Assembly: GCA_036265325.1 (NCBI GenBank)
Contig: DATAPH010000058.1
Span: 1-6,986, forward strand
Source of the DNA: AC-51 sp036265325
GTDB taxonomy: Bacteria > Actinomycetota > UBA4738 > HRBIN12
Direction of reading: 5' to 3'
DNA length: 6,986 bases
In this document: piece after piece, positions 1-6,799 of the stretch
How the letters are laid out: each line of letters opens with the position of its first letter
Position numbering within the stretch: position 1 is the stretch's first letter
The notes under the pieces: model-generated
Databases searched by the model: none
What the model saw: only the letters and a program-made list of their open reading frames with translations
What the model was told of the DNA's origin: nothing
Position numbers and translations under genes: made by a program

Positions 1-257
1 TTCATGATGCCGGCGAGCGAGTTCGGATCCGGGAGAACGACGGCGGGAACCGTCGGGGTCGCGCTCCCCGTGCCGCCGTTGCCGCCGAGGACGACGAACA
101 GGGCGACGATCGCCACGACGACGACCACGCCGATGACGATCCCGATGTTCCGGTTCCGCGATCGGCTCGCCTGCTTGCGCTGGATCTCCTCGCGCTCGAG
201 GCGCGCCTGTTCCTTGCGCTGGGCCTTCGTGGGCCGCCCTTGATCCGTGTTCGGCAC
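1..257 (-). CDS. Membrane-anchored protein of unknown function, N-terminal part only
   Basis: The first 85 codons of a minus-strand gene whose 3' part lies beyond the window. The GTG start at 257 is preceded by GGAG at 267-270 with a 9-nt gap. The protein begins with a very polar, probably helical cytoplasmic segment rich in Arg, Lys, Glu and Gln (residues 7-36). One hydrophobic transmembrane helix follows at about 38-57, rich in Ile and Val, then a Gly/Ser/Thr/Pro linker ending in PDPNSLAGIM. The likely topology is cytoplasmic N-terminus with the main domain outside. This architecture is common in actinobacterial anchored proteins such as thioredoxin/DsbA-like proteins and cyclophilins, but the functional domain is missing, so I assign no function. 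The gene is divergent from the permease. Confidence 0.75.
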   Translation of the reverse strand, partial: MPNTDQGRPTKAQRKEQARLEREEIQRKQASRSRNRNIGIVIGVVVVVAIVALFVVLGGNGGTGSATPTVPAVVLPDPNSLAGIM

Positions 258-266
258 TTGATTGGA

Positions 267-270
267 CTCC
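267..270 (-). promoter_or_regulatory. Ribosome binding site of the membrane-anchored protein
   Basis: On the minus strand this reads GGAG, 9 nt before the GTG at 257, and it decides that start. A possible -10 box, TACCCT on the minus strand (305-310), lies further upstream, but I see no convincing -35 box. Confidence 0.5.
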
Positions 271-353
271 GATCGCTGGCGCCATCGGACGCCTACGAGC
301 GGAAAGGGTACCGGACGCACCTGTGTTCATCGGGGAACCACCTAGCTGGCTGA

Positions 354-382
354 TTGCGCGCCGTCGAGCCGGTTCCTATGCT
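354..382 (+). promoter_or_regulatory. Predicted sigma70-like promoter of the purine permease
   Basis: TTGCGC at 354-359 and TATGCT at 377-382 are separated by exactly 17 nt. They match the TTGACA/TATAAT consensus at 3 and 4 positions. Transcription would start near 389, giving a leader of about 57 nt before the GTG at 446. The promoter lies downstream of the upstream in-frame ATG at 323, which supports the shorter protein. I see no purine riboswitch in the leader. This is prediction only. Confidence 0.45.
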
Positions 383-432
383 CGCGATGCCTTCCCCGGG
401 TGCCCGGTCCCCGTGTCGACCGGTGGAGCAGA

Positions 433-438
433 GGGGGG
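433..438 (+). promoter_or_regulatory. Ribosome binding site deciding the permease start
   Basis: A purine run, GGGGGG preceded by GA, ends 7 nt before the GTG at 446. Neither the in-frame ATG at 323 nor the one at 476 has a comparable Shine-Dalgarno sequence. Confidence 0.6.
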
Positions 439-445
439 TGGTGCA

Positions 446-1870
446 GTGGCGCAGACCTCTGATAAGCGGACGGTCATGGTGCCGGACGCGCCGGGCCCAG
501 GCGGGCTCGACGGCTTCTTCAAGATCACGGCGCGAGGTTCCACGATGCGCACCGAGATCTTGGCGGGGCTCACGACGTTCCTGACGATGGCGTACATCCT
601 GTTCGTGAACCCGGCGGTCCTCGGATTCTCCGCGGTACCTGCGCTGCAGCCGCTCGGATTGCCGTTCGCGCAGGTGCTCACGGTGACCGCGCTGACCGCG
701 GGCGTGATGACGATCCTGATGGGGATCATCGGTAAGTACCCGTTCGCGATCGCGGCGGGGCTCGGGCTGAACGCCTTCGTCGCCTTCGGGCTGGTCGCGG
801 CCGACGGGTTGTCGTTCCCCCAGGCGATGGGCGTGATCGTCGCCGAGGGGCTACTGATCACGATCTTCGTGCTGACCGGTGTTCGCGAGATGGTGTTGAA
901 CGCGATCCCGATGGATCTCAAGCGGTCGATCGGGATCGGCATCGGGCTGTTCATCGCGTTGATCGGACTGGCGAACGCCGGCGTCGTCATCGCGGGGCCG
1001 AACCCGCCGATCCTCGCGCTGACGCCAAAGTTCCAGACGTGGTCGCTGGCGCTGTTCGTCTTCGGCTTGATGGTCACGAGCGCGTTGGTCGCACGGAAGG
1101 TGAAGGGCGCGCTGTTGATCGGGATCGTGGCGACCACGATCGTGGCGACGATCGTGAACGAGGCGAAGCATCTCACGGTCATCACCGACGGATCCGCCAC
1201 GTTGCCCCATCACATCTGGGCCGCGCCGGACTTCGCGCTCGTCGGCAACTTCTCGTTCAGCTTCATCAGCGCCCTCGGGTTCTGGTCGGCCCTTGCCGTG
1301 GTGATCGCCGTGATGCTCTCCGACTTCTTCGACACGGTCGGCACCGTGATCGGCATCGGCGGCGAGGCGAAGATGCTTGACGAGCAGGGTCGGTTGCCCG
1401 GCATGAAGCGCGTGCTGCTGGTCGACTCGTTGGCGGCGGTGGCGGGCGGCGTAACCTCCGCGTCGTCGAACACGACGTTCATCGAAAGTGCCTCGGGTGT
1501 CTCGGACGGCGGCCGAACCGGGATGACGTCCGTCGTTGTCGGGGTGCTGTTCTTGATCGCGATGTTCTTCTCGCCGATCGCGGGCGTCGTGCCGTCGGTC
1601 GCGACCGCGCCGATCCTCGTGATCGTCGGCTACTTCATGATGACCTTGGTCAAGGACATCGACTGGAGCGATCCCGGCATCGGGATCCCGGCGCTGTTGA
1701 CCATCGCGATGATGCCCTTCACCTACAGCATCACCAACGGCGTCGGCGCGGGGTTCGTCACCTACACGGTGATCGCGGTGCTGCGAGGCAGGTGGCGCGA
1801 CGTGCACCCGCTGATGTACGTCGTGTCGGCGATCTTCGTGTGGTACTTCGTCCACGGGATCATCGGCTAG
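446..1870 (+). CDS. AzgA/PbuG-type purine (adenine/hypoxanthine/guanine) permease
   Basis: A 474-residue inner-membrane transporter of the nucleobase:cation symporter-2 superfamily, AzgA branch, predicted to import adenine, guanine or hypoxanthine with protons. Characteristic segments are present: TMRTEILAGLTTFLTMAYI (residues 33-51) opening the first membrane helix, YPFAIAAGLGLNAFVAF, DFFDTVGT (from residue 293), and SSNTTFIESASGVSDGGRTG (from residue 340), which carries the conserved Glu347 of the substrate-binding region. Many hydrophobic segments run to the C-terminus, as expected for a 12-14 helix transporter. The length fits bacterial AzgA proteins of roughly 430-480 residues. The frame extends back to an ATG at 323, but GTG 446 has a good ribosome site and that extension looks non-coding. 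The TAG stop overlaps the fbiB stop. The exact purine preference cannot be read from sequence; a xanthine or uracil carrier is less likely given the AzgA-specific motifs. Confidence 0.93.
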   Translation: MAQTSDKRTVMVPDAPGPGGLDGFFKITARGSTMRTEILAGLTTFLTMAYILFVNPAVLGFSAVPALQPLGLPFAQVLTVTALTAGVMTILMGIIGKYPFAIAAGLGLNAFVAFGLVAADGLSFPQAMGVIVAEGLLITIFVLTGVREMVLNAIPMDLKRSIGIGIGLFIALIGLANAGVVIAGPNPPILALTPKFQTWSLALFVFGLMVTSALVARKVKGALLIGIVATTIVATIVNEAKHLTVITDGSATLPHHIWAAPDFALVGNFSFSFISALGFWSALAVVIAVMLSDFFDTVGTVIGIGGEAKMLDEQGRLPGMKRVLLVDSLAAVAGGVTSASSNTTFIESASGVSDGGRTGMTSVVVGVLFLIAMFFSPIAGVVPSVATAPILVIVGYFMMTLVKDIDWSDPGIGIPALLTIAMMPFTYSITNGVGAGFVTYTVIAVLRGRWRDVHPLMYVVSAIFVWYFVHGIIG

Positions 1871-3147
1871 GACCAACGCAGGAAGTCGCTGACATCCAGC
1901 GAAGGGCGGGGCCGCGAGGCTCCGCCCTTCGGCATCGGGCCGCACGCCACCGTGCCGAGCGCGTGCCACTCGTCATCCACCCCGAGCACCGCCCGCGTCT
2001 CTTCCTGACAGAACAGCGTCGAGGAGATCCAGCACGACGCGACCGACCGTGCGTGCAGCGCGAGGAGGAGGTTCTGGATCGCGGCGCCGCCGGAGAGCAA
2101 GAACATCTCGCGTTCCGCCCCCGAGCGTTCGTCGTCGGCGTACGGGTGCGCACCTGCGAAGCGAACGAACGGCACGATCAATGTGGGCGCCTGTCCGAGC
2201 ACGGCGTCGCTGCGCGCGATACGGCGCTGGATCGTCTCCTCCGAGGTGCCGTCGCCGCGAAGGTCGGCGCGCCAGGCGTCGGCGATCGTGGCGAGCAGCG
2301 CGCGTTTGGCGGGCGCCGCGTCGAGCGCGACGAACAGCCAGGGCCGCGTGTGATGCGGCGCCGGAGCGGTGCACGCCGCGGCGATAGCGTCGGCGACCGC
2401 GTCGCGCGAGACCACGCCGTCTCCGAATGACCGGATCGTGCGTCGAGCGTGCAACGCCTGGAGCGGCGACTCTCGGAACAGGTCGAGCTCTGCAGGTCGT
2501 ACGAGGTCGTGCGCGGTTCCATCGTCGCCGTCCCATGTGATGCCGCGCACCACGGCGGCCGGAACGCGCTCCGCCTTCCCCATCACCGCGCCGGCCGCCG
2601 CTGCGACTTGGTCGGCGAGTGCGACCACCGTTGCGTCGAGGGGGCGGCCGCCGTGATCCGGCGTCCCGCGCAGATCGACGATGGCCGGCATCCCGGCGAC
2701 CCCGATCGCGACGTCGACGAGGCCCTCGCGCCACGGGCGGCCGAACGTGTCGGTGATCACGACGCCGAGCGGGTCCGCCGAGCATCGCTCGAGCAGCTCC
2801 TTGCGGAGGCGCGCGGCGGACGCGTCGGGGTCCTCCGGCAGCAACGTCAGCAAGCCGTCGGCCACGTTCGACGCGTCGACCCCGGCATTCGCGCACACGA
2901 ACCCGTGGCGGGTCTCCGCGATGATGAGGTCGTCCCGTGCCGCAACGACCCGCACGGTCTCGTCCACGATGGCCGTCTCGCGCTCCGCGACCGGCGCCAG
3001 CCGGCCCTCCTGCTTCGAGACGACCTTCTGGGTCACGACGACGACGTCGCCATCGCGCACGTCGGCCGAGGCGGCGACCATCGCGGCGAGGTCGTCGCCC
3101 GGACGGATCTCGGGTAGCCCCGGGACAGGGATGACCTCGACCGTCAT
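1867..3147 (-). CDS. fbiB: F420-0:gamma-glutamyl ligase fused to an FMN/nitroreductase-like domain (FbiB)
   Basis: A 426-residue cytoplasmic two-domain enzyme of coenzyme F420 biosynthesis. The N-terminal CofE domain (about 1-240) adds gamma-linked glutamates to F420-0 using GTP. It shows TQKVVSKQEGR (39-49), ETRHGFVCANAGVD (78-91), DTFGRPWREG (133-142) and a late GKAERVPAAVVRG segment. The C-terminal nitroreductase-fold domain (about 232-426) starts at RRTIRSF (235-241), contains APAPHHTRPW (261-270), and has the SCWI and LGTVACG segments typical of FbiB. In mycobacteria this domain binds FMN and reduces dehydro-F420-0. The length is close to the roughly 450 residues of the mycobacterial protein. 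The ATG at 3147 overlaps the fbiA stop (ATGA) and has GGAG 8 nt upstream, within fbiA; the frame's extension to 3285 lies entirely within fbiA and is rejected. The two genes are probably cotranscribed and translationally coupled. Confidence 0.95.
   Translation of the reverse strand: MTVEVIPVPGLPEIRPGDDLAAMVAASADVRDGDVVVVTQKVVSKQEGRLAPVAERETAIVDETVRVVAARDDLIIAETRHGFVCANAGVDASNVADGLLTLLPEDPDASAARLRKELLERCSADPLGVVITDTFGRPWREGLVDVAIGVAGMPAIVDLRGTPDHGGRPLDATVVALADQVAAAAGAVMGKAERVPAAVVRGITWDGDDGTAHDLVRPAELDLFRESPLQALHARRTIRSFGDGVVSRDAVADAIAAACTAPAPHHTRPWLFVALDAAPAKRALLATIADAWRADLRGDGTSEETIQRRIARSDAVLGQAPTLIVPFVRFAGAHPYADDERSGAEREMFLLSGGAAIQNLLLALHARSVASCWISSTLFCQEETRAVLGVDDEWHALGTVACGPMPKGGASRPRPSLDVSDFLRWS
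1901..1930 (+). terminator. Hairpin beyond the permease stop, inside the fbiB 3' end
   Basis: Arms GAAGGGCGGGGC (1901-1912) and GCTCCGCCCTTC (1919-1930) flank the 6-nt loop CGCGAG. In plus-strand RNA all 12 pairs form, one of them G-U. In minus-strand RNA that pair becomes an A-C mismatch, so the fold favours the permease transcript. It lies 30 nt after the permease stop. No U tract follows, so it would be a non-canonical terminator or a 3'-end stabiliser. In fbiB it encodes the tail segment PKGGASRPRPS. Confidence 0.5.
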
Positions 3148-4088
3148 GTCACGAGCTCCAACGCGGCTCGCGCGACTGCTTCGGCCCGCTCGTCGTCGAC
3201 CATGATCGTGTCGGTCGCGCGACAACGGATCCCGAGGCCTTCGATGTCGGGGACCGAGGCCGCATCGGCGGCGTCCACAAGCCACGCCCCGAGCAGGTCC
3301 TTATAAGAGGTGGCGACCCCGAGGGCGCTGACGTCGATCCCGACCGCCGGCATCAGTCGGTCCGCCATCCCGGCCACCGGGGCCCCTCCGACGATCCCGC
3401 TTACCCCGGTGGCCGCGCCCCGCCTGGCCGAGACGGCCTCACGCACGCCCGGCACCGCGAGGATCGGCCCGATCGACACGACCGGGTTCGACGGGCAGAT
3501 GACCACCGCATCGGCCGCCGCGACCGCCTCCAAGACGCCGGGTGCGGGGCGAGCATCGACGGCCCCCTCGTATCGAACGCCCGTCACGTCGTCCCGGCCG
3601 TGTCGCCGCACCCAGTACTCCTGGAAATGGAGGTCGAGCGCCGCGCCGTCGGGCCCGGTGCACTCGATCCTCGTCTCGATGGGATCGTCGCTCACGGGGA
3701 CCAGCCGTGCGCCGATCCCGAAACGTGCCGCGATCCGCGCCGTGATCTCGGAGAGCGGCACGCCCTCCGCGAGCAGACCCGTTCTGAACAGATGCGTGCC
3801 TAGATCGAGATCGCCCAGCCCGAACCACGATCGATCGCCGTCGAACGCCGCCAGTTCCTCGTTCGCCCGGAACGTCTCGCCTCGCCGGCCCCATCCGCGC
3901 TCGCGGTCGAAGGCGTCGCCGAGCCAGTACGTCACGGAGTCCGGGTCGGGCGACACGTGCAGGCCGTGCACCACGACGTCGTCGGCGACGTTCACGATCA
4001 CCGTCAGGTCCTCACCCGGCACGACGCGAGTGAGCCCTCGCAGGAACTTCCCCGCGCCGATACCGCCGGCCAACGCCGCCACCTTCAT
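3144..4088 (-). CDS. fbiA: 2-phospho-L-lactate (or phosphoenolpyruvyl) transferase, CofD/FbiA
   Basis: A 314-residue cytoplasmic enzyme that transfers the phospholactyl or, in mycobacteria, phosphoenolpyruvyl moiety from its guanosine-diphospho carrier to FO, giving F420-0 or dehydro-F420-0. The N-terminal nucleotide-binding segment is AALAGGIGAGKFLRGL, with the glycine-rich core at 8-15. NVADD (33-37) corresponds to the FO/metal-binding region. SPDPDSVTYWLGD follows, then FQEYWVRR in mid-protein and ICPSNPVVSIGPIL from residue 197; all are characteristic of CofD. The length matches the usual 305-335 residues. It is the first gene of an fbiA-fbiB pair and is divergent from fbiC across 30 bp. 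The ATG at 4088 has no clear Shine-Dalgarno sequence, but a TANNNT box sits 9 nt upstream, so leaderless translation is likely. The sequence does not distinguish phospholactate from phosphoenolpyruvate donors. Confidence 0.95.
   Translation of the reverse strand: MKVAALAGGIGAGKFLRGLTRVVPGEDLTVIVNVADDVVVHGLHVSPDPDSVTYWLGDAFDRERGWGRRGETFRANEELAAFDGDRSWFGLGDLDLGTHLFRTGLLAEGVPLSEITARIAARFGIGARLVPVSDDPIETRIECTGPDGAALDLHFQEYWVRRHGRDDVTGVRYEGAVDARPAPGVLEAVAAADAVVICPSNPVVSIGPILAVPGVREAVSARRGAATGVSGIVGGAPVAGMADRLMPAVGIDVSALGVATSYKDLLGAWLVDAADAASVPDIEGLGIRCRATDTIMVDDERAEAVARAALELVT
3156..3159 (-). promoter_or_regulatory. Ribosome binding site of fbiB inside fbiA
   Basis: GGAG on the minus strand, 8 nt before the fbiB ATG and within the last codons of fbiA. 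With the ATGA overlap at 3144-3147, it supports coupled translation and decides the start. Confidence 0.6.
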
Positions 4089-4097
4089 GAAACGCTA

Positions 4098-4110
4098 AGG
4101 GTAGTAGGCT
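4098..4110. promoter_or_regulatory. Back-to-back -10 boxes of divergent fbiA and fbiC promoters
   Basis: In the 30-bp gap between the two starts, the minus strand has TACCCT (4103-4098), 9 nt before the fbiA ATG. The plus strand has TAGGCT (4105-4110), 8 nt before the fbiC ATG. Both fit TANNNT, and one base separates them. Neither start has a Shine-Dalgarno sequence at normal distance. A start site 7-9 nt beyond each box would fall on or next to the ATG, giving leaderless messages. The -35 regions would lie inside the opposite gene and are poor matches. Confidence 0.45.
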
Positions 4111-4118
4111 CGCCCGAG

Positions 4119-6605
4119 ATGGCCGACGCGATCGTCGCGACGAGGACCGGCGCGGCGCGGCGGGCGCTCACCAGAGCCGGCGCCGGCAAGTCCCTTTCCC
4201 TTGACGAGCTGACGACGCTGTGCGACGCGCGCGGCGACGACCTCGTCGAGCTCATGTCGATCGCGGCTCGGCAGCGCGATCTCGGCTGGGGCGACGTCGT
4301 CTCGTATTCACGCAAGGTGTTCGTGCCGCTGACGATGCTGTGTCGCGATCACTGTCACTACTGCACCTTCGCCAAGCCGCCTGCCGACGACGTCCCGGCG
4401 TACCTCACGCCCGATGAGGTGGTCGCGATCGCGTCGGCCGGCGCCGACGCCGGATGCAAAGAAGCGCTGTTCACGCTTGGCGACCGCCCGGAGCTCCGAT
4501 ACCCGCGTGCGGCCGCGTGGCTCGAGGAGCGCGGCTACGCGACGACGCTCGACTATCTCCGCGCGGTCGCGATCACGACGATCGAACGGACCGGGTTGTT
4601 GCCGCACCTCAACCCAGGCGTCATGTCCTACGAGGAGCTCGCGCGGCTCAAGCACGTGAGCGCATCGATGGGGATCATGCTCGAGACGTCGAGTGACCGC
4701 CTGTCTGAGGCCGGCGGTCCGCATCACGGGTCGCCGGACAAGGTGCCCGCCGTGCGGCTCCGCACGATCGAGGACGCCGGGCGGCTCGCGATCCCGTTCA
4801 CCACCGGCATCCTCGTCGGCATCGGGGAGACCGCGCGCGAGCGCGCCGCGTCGCTCCTCGCGATCCGCGACCTCCACCGTCGGTACCACCACATCCAAGA
4901 GGTGATCGTCCAGAACTTCCGCGCGAAGCCGAAGACTGCGATGCACGACGCCCCCGAACCGTCCGACGAGACGTTCCTCGCGGCCGTCGCGGTGGCGCGC
5001 ATCGTGATGGGTCCCCACGTGAGCGTCCAGGCGCCGCCGAACCTGTCCGACGAGACCCAGCGGCTGCGACTCCTCGACGCCGGCATCAACGATTGGGGTG
5101 GCGTATCGCCGGTGACGCCCGACCACGTCAACCCGGAGCGGCCGTGGCCTCAGATCGAACGGCTCGCCGAGACCACCGCCGAGCGAGGGAAGCGCCTGCG
5201 CGAACGGCTCGCGATCTACCCCCGGTACGCGACCGCACCCGATCCGTGGCTCGCCGGTGCGATGCGAGCCCCGGTCGACGCACTCCTCGGTCCCGACGGC
5301 CTGGCCGCCGACATGCGGCCGACGCCCATCGCATGGCAAGACGCGGCGTTGACCTTCAAGCCGCGAACGATCTCCCTAACATTCGCGAAGGCGAACGGCG
5401 CCGGCCTCCGCGACGACGCCGAGCCCGTCTACGGCAGCTTCGCCAGCGACAACGCGGTGACCGCGGCCTGGGCGGCCGACCGCCCCGCCACCGCCAAGAT
5501 CGACGCCGAAATCCGGAGCGCGCTCCGCAAGGCCGAGCGTCACGAGCCGATCACCGACGACGAGGCGCTTGCCCTGTTCCGCGCTGAAGGAAGCGCGTTG
5601 GACGCGCTGTGTCGCGTCGCTGACGACCTTCGTGCGGAGGCGGTCGGTCCCGAGATCACGTACGTCCGCAACAGGAACATCAACTTCACCAACGTCTGCT
5701 ACGTCGGCTGCCGGTTCTGCGCGTTCGCCCAACGCGAGGTCGACGCGGAGTCCTACACGCTGACGCTCGACGAGGTTGCCGACCGTGCCGAGGAGGCCTG
5801 GCTCGCCGGCGCGAGCGAGGTCTGCATGCAGGGTGGCATCCATCCGGATCTGCCCGCCTCCTTCTATGGAGACCTCGTGCGCACGGTCAAGGCGCGGGTT
5901 CCCGGCATGCATGTCCATGCCTTCTCGCCCATGGAAGTGATGTCGGGCGCCGCCAAGGCAGGCGTCTCGCACGCCGCGTTCCTCGAGGAACTGCGCGACG
6001 CGGGGCTCGACACGATGCCCGGAACCGCCGCCGAGATCCTCGATGATGACGTTCGGTGGCTCCTGACGAAAGGAAAATTGCCCGCCGACACGTGGGAATC
6101 GATCATCCGGACGGCGCACGGGCTGGGGATCCGGTCGAGCTCCACGATCATGTACGGACACGTCGACGCCCCGCCCCACTGGGTTTTCCACATCCGCCGG
6201 ATCGCACGGATCCAGCGTGAAGCCGGCGGCTTCACAGAGTTCGTTCCGCTTCCGTTCGTGCATCGCAACGCGCCGATCTTCCTCGCGGGCGCCGCGCGTC
6301 CGGGGCCGACGTTCGACGACACGCTTCGTATGCACGCGGTCGCTCGCATCCTGCTCGATGGAGTTATCCACAACATCCAAGTGTCGTGGGTCAAACTCGG
6401 AGTTGGTGCGTGCCAGCAGATATTGCAAGCGGGCGCAAACGATTTCGGCGGCACGCTGATGGAGGAGACGATCAGTCGCATGGCCGGTGCGGAGTGGGGG
6501 ATCGAGATGACGCCGGCGCGATTCGACGACGCGATCCGCGCGATCGGTCGCATCCCGGCGGTGCGCACGACGACCTACGAACGCGTCGCGATCGACGCGA
6601 AATAG
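4119..6605 (+). CDS. fbiC: FO synthase, fused CofG-CofH radical SAM protein (FbiC)
   Basis: An 828-residue cytoplasmic enzyme that makes the deazaflavin FO from tyrosine and 5-amino-6-ribitylaminouracil, the first committed step of F420 synthesis. It carries two radical SAM domains, each with a CxxxCxxC 4Fe-4S motif: CRDHCHYC with Cys75/79/82 in the CofG half, and CYVGCRFC with Cys527/531/534 in the CofH half. CofG-type segments include KVFVPLTMLC just before the first cluster and GGVSPVTPDHVNPERPWP near residue 327. CofH-type segments include RNINFTNVC, CMQGGIHPD (569-577), ASEVCMQGG and IQVSWVKLG. A linker of about 100 residues joins the halves. The length is close to the roughly 850 residues of the mycobacterial protein, and no cluster cysteine is missing. 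The ATG at 4119 is chosen because the upstream extension to 3957 lies on antisense fbiA and aligns with nothing in the family. Translation is probably leaderless. Confidence 0.96.
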   Translation: MADAIVATRTGAARRALTRAGAGKSLSLDELTTLCDARGDDLVELMSIAARQRDLGWGDVVSYSRKVFVPLTMLCRDHCHYCTFAKPPADDVPAYLTPDEVVAIASAGADAGCKEALFTLGDRPELRYPRAAAWLEERGYATTLDYLRAVAITTIERTGLLPHLNPGVMSYEELARLKHVSASMGIMLETSSDRLSEAGGPHHGSPDKVPAVRLRTIEDAGRLAIPFTTGILVGIGETARERAASLLAIRDLHRRYHHIQEVIVQNFRAKPKTAMHDAPEPSDETFLAAVAVARIVMGPHVSVQAPPNLSDETQRLRLLDAGINDWGGVSPVTPDHVNPERPWPQIERLAETTAERGKRLRERLAIYPRYATAPDPWLAGAMRAPVDALLGPDGLAADMRPTPIAWQDAALTFKPRTISLTFAKANGAGLRDDAEPVYGSFASDNAVTAAWAADRPATAKIDAEIRSALRKAERHEPITDDEALALFRAEGSALDALCRVADDLRAEAVGPEITYVRNRNINFTNVCYVGCRFCAFAQREVDAESYTLTLDEVADRAEEAWLAGASEVCMQGGIHPDLPASFYGDLVRTVKARVPGMHVHAFSPMEVMSGAAKAGVSHAAFLEELRDAGLDTMPGTAAEILDDDVRWLLTKGKLPADTWESIIRTAHGLGIRSSSTIMYGHVDAPPHWVFHIRRIARIQREAGGFTEFVPLPFVHRNAPIFLAGAARPGPTFDDTLRMHAVARILLDGVIHNIQVSWVKLGVGACQQILQAGANDFGGTLMEETISRMAGAEWGIEMTPARFDDAIRAIGRIPAVRTTTYERVAIDAK

Positions 6606-6622
6606 CCCTCAAACCGCCATAT

Positions 6623-6663
6623 CGGTCAACCTCACTGACGGTTTCCGTCAACCAGACTGACCG
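6623..6663. repeat. Four phased GTCA/TGAC half-sites with dyad symmetry after fbiC
   Basis: GTCA at 6625, TGAC at 6636, GTCA at 6647 and TGAC at 6658 recur every 11 bp, alternating in orientation. The whole element is symmetric about 6643: outer arms CGGTCA/TGACCG, inner arms TGACGG/CCGTCA around TTT. Read as direct repeats, GTCAACC-NN-ACTGAC occurs twice, 22 bp apart. It starts 18 bp after the fbiC stop. It could be an operator for whiB, a hairpin terminator for fbiC (no U tract follows), or both. Confidence 0.6.
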
Positions 6664-6799
6664 TGCGGAAACGTCTCTGAAACGCTTGCGCCGCGCCGAT
6701 AGACCCGCCACGATTGCTGTGGAGCTCGAACCAGAGGATGAAGGAGAGGCAGAGATTCCTCCTAACAACCCCTTGTCATCGGGGAGGATCTTCCTTCAG

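Noticed and set aside
331..420. CGGGGAACCA and nearby stems suggesting a ydaO-type (c-di-AMP) or purine riboswitch before the permease
   Set aside because: The downstream conserved ydaO segments and a purine-aptamer three-way junction are not recognisable. A covariance-model search would settle it.
323..445. Upstream extension of the permease frame to the ATG at 323
   Set aside because: The extra 41 residues look non-coding, have no ribosome site and would precede the predicted promoter. GTG 446 has a strong Shine-Dalgarno sequence.
851..1969. Long antisense open frame over the permease and fbiB end
   Set aside because: A GC-rich shadow frame with low-complexity Arg/Asp/His-rich translation. 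The opposite strand encodes clear family proteins.
446..4088. Functional link between the purine permease and F420 synthesis (both draw on GTP)
   Set aside because: The genes are convergent and not cotranscribed, and purine salvage is general metabolism. Adjacency alone does not support a pathway link.
4308..5339. Long antisense open frame inside fbiC
   Set aside because: Shadow of GC-skewed third codon positions; no recognisable motif and no ribosome site.
6364..6372. TTATCCACA, an exact match to the DnaA box consensus, inside fbiC
   Set aside because: It is a single copy with no cluster or AT-rich unwinding region, and it encodes the conserved V-I-H-N stretch of CofH. Most likely coincidental, not an origin.
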